IMG/VR virus record: IMGVR_UViG_3300010397_000076 | Location: 1 to 31,343 of that record | Direction: 5' to 3' (one strand) | DNA length: 31,343 nt | From: a virus | Shown: positions 26,323-31,343 of the stretch, piece by piece | Layout of the letters: every line of letters begins with the position of its first letter | Numbering within the stretch: position 1 is the stretch's first letter | Made by a program: the position numbers and the translations under genes | The notes under the pieces: generated by a model | The model's database searches: none | The model's input: the letters and a program-made list of their open reading frames with translations, nothing else | What the model was told of the DNA's origin: nothing

Positions 26323-26468
26323 CGTCCTGGCTCGCGCATCGCCTGGCGGATCATCCGATCGGGTGGACCCTTCTCGTGTTCTCCATCGGCGTGAACTTCG
26401 GGACCAAGTTCGGGGCTGACATTCAGCGCGCGATCGGACGATTGCTCGACAAGCACGGGAGGGGCTGA
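26319..26468 (+). CDS. very small membrane protein
   Basis: 49 residues, GTG 26319 in a GTGA overlap to TGA 26466-26468, which overlaps the next ATG. VTSWLAHRLADHPIGWTLLV with the following SIGVNFG makes one transmembrane helix. It ends ADIQRAIGRLLDKHGRG. A holin-like role is possible from its position before the head genes, but no evidence shows it. Confidence 0.5.
   Translation: MTSWLAHRLADHPIGWTLLVFSIGVNFGTKFGADIQRAIGRLLDKHGRG
26445..26458 (+). repeat. 14-base direct repeat, copy 2
   Basis: Second copy of CTCGACAAGCACGG, 149 bases after the first, in the same reading register relative to its gene's end. Confidence 0.55.
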
Positions 26469-26716
26469 TGGGCGCTTCAGTCTGGGCCGAACTCCTCCGC
26501 TGCTCTCCGTTCACCGTCAACGGCATCGAAGGCCCGTGCACAGTGACCGAGGTCGACGGCTCACTGGAAATGCGCGACCGCCACGGCGCCCTCGTCAAGC
26601 GCACGACGCGCGATGAGTTTGCGGACCTCGAGGCGGAGTTCGAGAAGACGGTCGAACGGATGCGCGAGAACATGAACCGCCTCGCGTCAAATACCTGGCC
26701 TAGACTCCCTCCGTAA
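26468..26716 (+). CDS. small hypothetical protein
   Basis: 82 residues, ATG in a TGATG overlap. The first half is beta-rich (SPFTVNGIEGPCTVTEVDGS), followed by an acidic coiled-coil helix (FADLEAEFEKTVERMRENMN). It ends just before the gap upstream of the portal gene. No family is recognised. Confidence 0.5.
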   Translation: MGASVWAELLRCSPFTVNGIEGPCTVTEVDGSLEMRDRHGALVKRTTRDEFADLEAEFEKTVERMRENMNRLASNTWPRLPP

Positions 26717-26924
26717 GCGGTGGTATTGATTACAGCAAGACGATGCGACAAGTTCAGGAGCACAGCGTTTAAAAGCACGCCACGCGCCTGTTGCCCGCCG
26801 GGCTGGCCGCAGCACCCGGACTCGCACCCGCCGAGGGCACCGTCCAGCGGGTAAGACAGAGCCCCGAGAGCAGACCGACCGAGACCCGAGAAGGTGCCCG
26901 TAACCCCAGCCTGGGGTTGTCTCG
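26717..26924 (+). promoter_or_regulatory. non-coding leader of the head genes
   Basis: The 208 bases between small genes and the portal gene break the otherwise tight packing. The left part (26717-26775) is AT-richer (TTGATTACAG; GTTTAAAAGC) and is the likeliest place for a late promoter, though no hexamer pair at a standard spacing is convincing. The right end carries the 26902-26918 hairpin. An ORF at 26791-27063 in another frame looks like a shadow of the portal gene. Confidence 0.45.
26902..26918 (+). promoter_or_regulatory. hairpin over the portal gene's ribosome site
   Basis: AACCCCAG and CTGGGGTT, perfect complements with a single central base (in practice AACCCC/GGGGTT with a five-base loop). 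The GGGG of the right arm is the only Shine-Dalgarno-like run before TTG 26925, eight bases away. Folding would lower portal translation; no T-run follows, so it is a poor terminator. Confidence 0.5.
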
Positions 26925-28901
26925 TTGGGAGATCTCGGCTCCGGCCCTCCGAAACAGTGGTGGACGCTCGAAACCGGCGAAGAGGTACGCCTCGCCGCCT
27001 GGCAGTTCGCGTCCGCGCTGGATTCGTCCGAGGGTGAGATTGCCCGCCGCGCGAACTTCCTGACCTACGGCAGCCAGTACCTCGGACGGCCGATCACGAG
27101 CCTCCAGGACTTCGAGAACACCGCCAGTCTGGGCGACCAGACCAACGCCGAGCAGCGGGTCACCGGACGCACGCGCAACAACCTCACGCGCACGCTCACG
27201 GACACGGCGATGTCCCGCTTCGCCAAGTCGGAGACGCGGGTCCAGTATACGACCGAAGGCGGCACGCCGGCCCAGCAGGAGCGCGGCGAGGTGGCCACGG
27301 ACGCCGCCAACGCGTTGATCGAGCAGACCGGTGGGGAGCGGGAGTTGCGCAAGGCAGCCCTCCACGCGTGCGTGTTTGATCTCGGGTACGTCAAGAAGAT
27401 CGACGGCGAGGACGGGCCCGAAGTGGAGCACGTCCCGGCCTGGGAGATCATGTACGACCCCGCGGACGCCCACCGCGGAAGGCCCACGATCCAGGTCCAG
27501 CGCTGCGCGGCCGACAAGGAGGCGCTGGTCGCCCGGTTCGCGACGGTCGACGTCAAGGACCCCGAGAACCCGACGCCCGAAGAGCAGAAGCTCCTGGCCG
27601 AGGCGGCGGAACTGGCCGACGACATCCGTTCGTCAGGGACCGAGGGCATGGTCACCGCCGACCGGACGCCCTCCGATCAGCACTGCCTGGTCTACGAGGT
27701 GATCCGCCAGCCCGTGGGGCGCAAGAAGGGGCGGCGGGTCGTGGTGACCTCGCGGGCCCTGTGCCTGGACGAGGAGTGGACCGAGAAGGATTTCGGCGGG
27801 GTCTCGTTCGGCTGGTCGGAGCCGCTCAAGGGCGCCTATCCGGAGAGCATCGCTGCGATCGTGTCCCAGCTGCAGTTCGAGATCGACGGCATCGACCGGC
27901 GCATCTCGCAGGTGCTGCGATTGATGGCGGTCCCGCGCTACCTGGCGACGGGGGCCGCGCCGACCGACGAGGCGGGCGGGACCGGGATCGTGGCCTCCCA
28001 GCTCCAAGGCGGAGAGGGGGCGATCGGAGACATCATCCAGTGCCCGCCTGGGACGAGCCTGACGCTCATGACGGCGGCCAACATCCTCGGTCCCGAGCTT
28101 CAGAATCGCGCCGACAAGCTCTGGTCGCGGGGCTTCGAAATGACCGGGATCAACCCCCAGGCCGCGATCGGCTCCCGCCCCGCCGGCCTCAACAGCGCTC
28201 CCGCCCAGCGCGAGTGGAACGAGATCAATCAGGACCGTCTGTCGCTCGTGGCTCTCGACTACCAGCAGGCCCACGTGGACCTCGCCCGGCTGCTGCTCGA
28301 CGCGATCGCGAAGATCCCCGAGTACGAGATCAACCTCAAGACCACCAACGGCCGGTGGCTGAAGAAGGTCAAGGCGGCGCAACTCGACCTCGACAACGCC
28401 GATTACGTCATCGAGAAGTTCCCGATCGGGGCGTTGCCGACGACGCCGACGGGGAAGATCGCCGCTGCCGCGGACCTGCTCCAGATGAAGGGGATCGACG
28501 TCGACGAGTTCCGCGACATCCTCAACTTCCCCGACCTCAAGGCCAAGCTGAACATCCGCCGGGCCTCCGAGAAGGCCATCGAGAAGATCATCAACAAGAT
28601 GCTGTCGACGGGGCAGTACATCGCCCCGCCCGACAAGCTCGACATGACGTACGCCGCGAAGTACGCGACGGCGCGGTGGCTGGACATGCTGGGCGAGGAC
28701 AGCGGGAACCAGGAGCAGATGGACATGCTCAACGACTGGATCGGCGACGTCCAGGCGCGCGCCGCGAAGTCTGCTCCTGCCGCTCCCATCCTTCCCGCCG
28801 CAGGCGTTGACCCCACCGCCGGAACTTCGATCGCCCCTCTCACCCCGGCGCCGCTGGCACCCCCGCCGCCGATGCCGCCCCAAGGAGCAATTGCCGCATG
28901 A
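26925..28901 (+). CDS. portal protein
   Basis: 658 residues from TTG 26925 (GGGG eight bases upstream). The N-terminus GDLGSGPPKQWWTLETGEEV is followed by an all-helical clip/wing region. Portal hallmarks include MTGINPQAAIGSRPAGLNSA and PAQREWNEINQDRLSLVALD at about 405-443, and a core with YDPADAHRGRP. A Pro/Ala-rich tail (AAGVDPTAGTSIAPLTPAPL) ends it. It forms the dodecameric ring through which the terminase packs DNA. Its length suits large portals of the P22/epsilon15 type. The scaffold gene overlaps by ATGA. Confidence 0.88.
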   Translation: MGDLGSGPPKQWWTLETGEEVRLAAWQFASALDSSEGEIARRANFLTYGSQYLGRPITSLQDFENTASLGDQTNAEQRVTGRTRNNLTRTLTDTAMSRFAKSETRVQYTTEGGTPAQQERGEVATDAANALIEQTGGERELRKAALHACVFDLGYVKKIDGEDGPEVEHVPAWEIMYDPADAHRGRPTIQVQRCAADKEALVARFATVDVKDPENPTPEEQKLLAEAAELADDIRSSGTEGMVTADRTPSDQHCLVYEVIRQPVGRKKGRRVVVTSRALCLDEEWTEKDFGGVSFGWSEPLKGAYPESIAAIVSQLQFEIDGIDRRISQVLRLMAVPRYLATGAAPTDEAGGTGIVASQLQGGEGAIGDIIQCPPGTSLTLMTAANILGPELQNRADKLWSRGFEMTGINPQAAIGSRPAGLNSAPAQREWNEINQDRLSLVALDYQQAHVDLARLLLDAIAKIPEYEINLKTTNGRWLKKVKAAQLDLDNADYVIEKFPIGALPTTPTGKIAAAADLLQMKGIDVDEFRDILNFPDLKAKLNIRRASEKAIEKIINKMLSTGQYIAPPDKLDMTYAAKYATARWLDMLGEDSGNQEQMDMLNDWIGDVQARAAKSAPAAPILPAAGVDPTAGTSIAPLTPAPLAPPPPMPPQGAIAA

Positions 28902-29914
28902 GCGCCACCCCCGCCGCCTCCGAGTCCGCGATCCCGTCCGGTGACCTCTCCGGCGTCTCCCCCGGAGAGATCGGCCCCGGCATGGGCGAGAGCACCGTCC
29001 TCGGGACGATGGACGAGCTCCTGGAGGCGATCGGGCTGCCCGAGGACGAATCAGGCGACACGGGCGAGACGGCCGCCGCGAAGCCGAAGGCCGAAGCGAA
29101 GCCAGAGAAGGCCAAGGCCGAGGAGCCCGCCGCCGATCCCGACTACGAAGCGATCAAGGCGATCAACAAGCGCAGCGCCGAGCGTCGCCGGGCCCGGATC
29201 GCCGCCGAGGCCGCGCGCGCCCAGCCTGCCCCGGTCGCCGCCGCCCAGGCGCCAGCGAAGGTGGACCCGCCGAAGGCCGCCGAGCCCGCGAAGGTCGAGC
29301 CGAAGCTCACGGGCCCCGAGGCCGAAGCCGCAGCCGCGGCAAAGCAGGTTCTCGGCCTCATCGCGCAGCTCGCCGGCGACGATGCCGCGGCAGCCGCGAC
29401 GACCGCCGAGACCACCGGCAAGGAAGCCGCGAAGGCAGCCGAGGATCGGACGGCACTCGTCGCCGAGATCAAGGCGAAGCTCGAGGAGATCGGCGCAGCG
29501 ACCAAAGAGAACGCCGAGATCAAGGCCGAGCTGCAGGGCCTGAAGACCCAACTCGGCGCCATCGAGAGTGCCCGCATCGTGCGGGAGCACATCGAGACGA
29601 AGGTCGAGCCCATCGTCGCGGACCTGCCCCTGCTGATGGGGAAGCGCAACGCGACGGACATCATTCACACCGCGGTGGGAAAGTTTTTCGACAAGTACGG
29701 GAAGCTCCCGGACGTGCCGGAGCTGGCCCGCCGCATCGAGAAGAAGTTGGCCGAGGCGAACCCGCCCGAGAAAACCGAGAAGCCCCGATCGAGCCCGAGA
29801 AAAACCGTCTCCAGTTCTCTCGGATCTCCGCCGGCAGCGCGGACCGGGCCCGACACGAGGACGAAAGGCGAGGTCGAAGCCGACCTCTTCAAGTCCTTGG
29901 GGATCGAAGACTAG
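28898..29914 (+). CDS. scaffolding-like protein
   Basis: 338 residues, ATG in an ATGA overlap, between portal and major capsid as scaffolds are. The first 150 residues are acidic/Ala/Pro-rich and probably disordered (SATPAASESAIPSGDLSGVS; AAAKPKAEAKPEKAKAEEPA). Residues about 190-225 (LVAEIKAKLEEIGAATKENA and on) are a coiled coil. The last 90 residues hold a folded helical end with KVEPIVADLPLLMGKRNATD and an ARRIEKKLAEANPPEKTEK segment. It would guide capsid assembly and leave. No protease motif was found. Confidence 0.75.
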   Translation: MSATPAASESAIPSGDLSGVSPGEIGPGMGESTVLGTMDELLEAIGLPEDESGDTGETAAAKPKAEAKPEKAKAEEPAADPDYEAIKAINKRSAERRRARIAAEAARAQPAPVAAAQAPAKVDPPKAAEPAKVEPKLTGPEAEAAAAAKQVLGLIAQLAGDDAAAAATTAETTGKEAAKAAEDRTALVAEIKAKLEEIGAATKENAEIKAELQGLKTQLGAIESARIVREHIETKVEPIVADLPLLMGKRNATDIIHTAVGKFFDKYGKLPDVPELARRIEKKLAEANPPEKTEKPRSSPRKTVSSSLGSPPAARTGPDTRTKGEVEADLFKSLGIED

Positions 29915-29963
29915 CCCGAGGTCGCGGCACACATAGCCGGCGGCGCGCTCATAGGGGGCCGCC
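29915..29963 (+). promoter_or_regulatory. 49-base leader of the major capsid gene
   Basis: A short gap between scaffold and capsid. AGGGGG at 29953-29958 is the ribosome site for ATG 29964. No convincing promoter is seen in so short a stretch. Confidence 0.4.
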
Positions 29964-31208
29964 ATGGCCGACGCAGCATTTCCCGACGTCCAGTACCAAC
30001 TCACTAGGGTCTACCGCAACCGCAATTACATCGCCGATCTGAGCTTCGGCCAGGACGCGTTCCTGGGCATGCTCAAAAAGCGGAAGTACGTCACCGTCGG
30101 CGGGCAGGCCGACGTCGTGCCCGTGTCGTTCGACGGGTCCGGCGTTCCGTCCAACGTCGACGGTGTCTCGGGGACCGCGGCGCCCAGCCAGGGCGTTCAG
30201 TTCCTCGTGACCCCGGCGGTCATGACCAACCTGATGGGCATCTCGGCCCTCGCGGCGTCCTCGGGCGCGGCGAGCGTCGGAACCATCGTCAAGCCGCTCA
30301 AGCGCGAGATCGACCAGGCCATCCGCAAGGTGTCCAAGGTCGCCGCGATCGAGATATGGTCGGACGGCTTCCCGTCGATCGGAACCATCCCCACCGCCGG
30401 CGCCTCGACCACGCTGACCCTGGGCGACCCGGACGACGTCGTGAAGTTCTCGATCGGCGACATCCTGGTCTTCGCCGGGGCCCGGACCACCGGCGCCCTC
30501 CGCGCTGGCTCGCTCACGGTGACCAAGGTCAACCAGAACGCCGGCACGCTGGTCGTCAACGCCAACACGAACACCGTCGCCACCTCGGGCGATTTCATCT
30601 TCATTGCCAACACCCGCAACACGGGCGCGACGAAGATCGGGATCACCGGCGTTCAGGGCTGGCTTCCCTCGGCGGGCTCGGCGTCGTTCTTCGGCGTCGA
30701 CACCACGGTCGATGACCGGCTGATCGGCATGCAGCTGACCGCGTCGGCCTCGGACATCGAGGCGGCGTTCGTCGACGGCATCGCCAAGACGCTGATCTAC
30801 TCGGCCAATGGCGCGAAGGATCTGACCGCGTTCATGCACCCCTCGGTCTGGGCGACCCTCTCCAAGGCGCTCCAGTCGAAGACCATGTTCGCGATCAGCC
30901 CGACGGAGAAGAAGGGGCGGCAGGGGTCGTTCCTCTACTCCGGCTGGACGGTCACCACGCCCAACGGGACGATCGATGTCTTCACCCCGCAGTTCTGCCC
31001 GAAGGCCAAGATCTTCATGCTCAACATGGACACTTGGGAGCTGGTCGGCTGGGGCATCGAATTCCCGTCGGTCATCGGCGGGGCGATCGGCGGCGGTCCT
31101 CCGATCTTCATGGACCCGGCGACGGGCCTCATCCGCGCGATGGTCGGCGGCTTCCCGCAGCTCGAGTGCAACGCCCCCGGCTACAACCTGACCATCACCC
31201 TGAGCTGA
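29964..31208 (+). CDS. major capsid protein (HK97-fold family with inserted beta domain)
   Basis: 414 residues; ATG 29964 follows AGGGGG. An N-terminal arm (MADAAFPDVQYQLTRVYRNR) precedes the capsid core. After EIWSDGFPS at about residue 131, an insertion holds TLTLGDPDDVVKFSIGDILV and GALRAGSLTVTKVNQNAGTL, then FIFIANTRN. It is followed by GVQGWLPSAGSASFFGVDTT and the core helix-strand parts FMHPSVWATLSKALQSK and FCPKAKIFMLNMDTWELVGW. I know this pattern (TLTL-DPDDVV, WLP, FFGVD, MLxMDTW) from phage major capsid proteins with a beta insertion. Hundreds of copies would form the shell. Confidence 0.9.
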   Translation: MADAAFPDVQYQLTRVYRNRNYIADLSFGQDAFLGMLKKRKYVTVGGQADVVPVSFDGSGVPSNVDGVSGTAAPSQGVQFLVTPAVMTNLMGISALAASSGAASVGTIVKPLKREIDQAIRKVSKVAAIEIWSDGFPSIGTIPTAGASTTLTLGDPDDVVKFSIGDILVFAGARTTGALRAGSLTVTKVNQNAGTLVVNANTNTVATSGDFIFIANTRNTGATKIGITGVQGWLPSAGSASFFGVDTTVDDRLIGMQLTASASDIEAAFVDGIAKTLIYSANGAKDLTAFMHPSVWATLSKALQSKTMFAISPTEKKGRQGSFLYSGWTVTTPNGTIDVFTPQFCPKAKIFMLNMDTWELVGWGIEFPSVIGGAIGGGPPIFMDPATGLIRAMVGGFPQLECNAPGYNLTITLS

Positions 31209-31221
31209 TCGGGGAACTTCG

Positions 31222-31343
31222 ATGCCGACGTTCACAACCGAAGCTCAGTGGCTCAACGGCGAGTCCAAGATCTGGAGTGGCGAGTTCGCGGTCGCCGGCG
31301 GTGCCATCACCGCCGGTACCACGAAGTTCCACAACGCCGTCAC
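31222..31343 (+). CDS. start of the next head gene (partial)
   Basis: The frame is open from ATG 31222 to the window edge, with about 40 residues visible: MPTFTTEAQWLNGESKIWSG and on. GGGGAA lies six bases before it. Directly downstream of the capsid gene, the usual candidates are a head decoration protein or a head-tail connector, but the fragment is too short to decide. Confidence 0.5.
   Translation, partial: MPTFTTEAQWLNGESKIWSGEFAVAGGAITAGTTKFHNAV

Noticed and set aside
25501-26778. A 425-codon open frame on the - strand across seven small + strand genes
   Set aside because: It is notable because it stays open across different + strand phases, but its product is Ser/Arg-rich without any domain, no ribosome site was seen, and the + strand genes beneath it are chained by start/stop overlaps.
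27633-28883. A 416-codon - strand frame opposite the portal gene
   Set aside because: Antisense shadow of the portal gene, with low-complexity composition and no domain.
29949-31235. A 428-codon - strand frame opposite the major capsid gene
   Set aside because: Typical antisense shadow of a GC-rich gene; the + strand product is clearly a capsid protein, and the antisense product is a low-complexity Arg/Gly/Asp sequence.
1-31343. CRISPR array or insertion sequence
   Set aside because: No regularly spaced repeats and no transposase-like ORF with terminal inverted repeats were seen.

Overview
The window looks like part of a tailed double-stranded DNA phage (Caudoviricetes) of a high-GC bacterium. 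The DNA is GC-rich throughout. Every gene I accept is on the + strand, most genes are small, and about two thirds of the junctions are start/stop overlaps (ATGA, GTGA, TTGA or TGATG). The right end carries a canonical packaging and head block: small terminase candidate, large terminase, portal, scaffold-like protein and major capsid protein. A tyrosine recombinase suggests a temperate phage or a derivative of one. No host gene is visible, and the host cannot be named from sequence alone; an environmental or metagenomic phage is my inference.

Layout. Positions 1-5406 hold an early-type operon of small proteins, with an ASCH-like RGRKTQTRR protein, a zinc/HNH-like protein, a DUF1643 protein, a 338-residue unknown protein and a DnaA-domain-IV-like DNA-binding protein. 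Positions 5407-7518 are a site-specific recombination and regulation island: a regulatory gap, the integrase, a 280-base non-coding stretch with a near-perfect palindrome and a 28-base inverted repeat, a tRNA-Arg(UCU), and an HNH nuclease ORF that runs through the tRNA. Positions 7515-14039 hold small membrane and zinc-binding proteins, an RNA ligase, a second DnaA-IV-like protein and a degenerate HNH/DUF968-like protein. Positions 14036-18647 are DNA modification and replication: a C5-cytosine methyltransferase with a second plausible gene in its +1 frame, a zinc-ribbon replication accessory protein containing a GATC-rich repeat cluster, a DnaC-like helicase loader, a phage Dam-type adenine methyltransferase and a repeated helix-turn-helix protein. 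Positions 18644-22872 are small hypothetical genes leading into the terminase genes. Positions 21948-31343 are packaging and head genes, with a cassette of very small genes between terminase and portal.

How it may work together. The phage probably recruits host replisome parts (DnaA-IV-like proteins, loader ATPase) rather than encoding a polymerase in this window, modifies its DNA with two methyltransferases that have no visible partner endonuclease, and may protect or repair RNA with its ligase and its own tRNA-Arg. The observations I rate highest are the double-coded methyltransferase region, the tRNA nested in the HNH ORF, the structured DNA beside the integrase, the GATC cluster inside the gene before the helicase loader, and a repeated 10-base gene junction that looks like a cassette boundary. 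Function calls come from motif reading and memory of families; no database search was possible.
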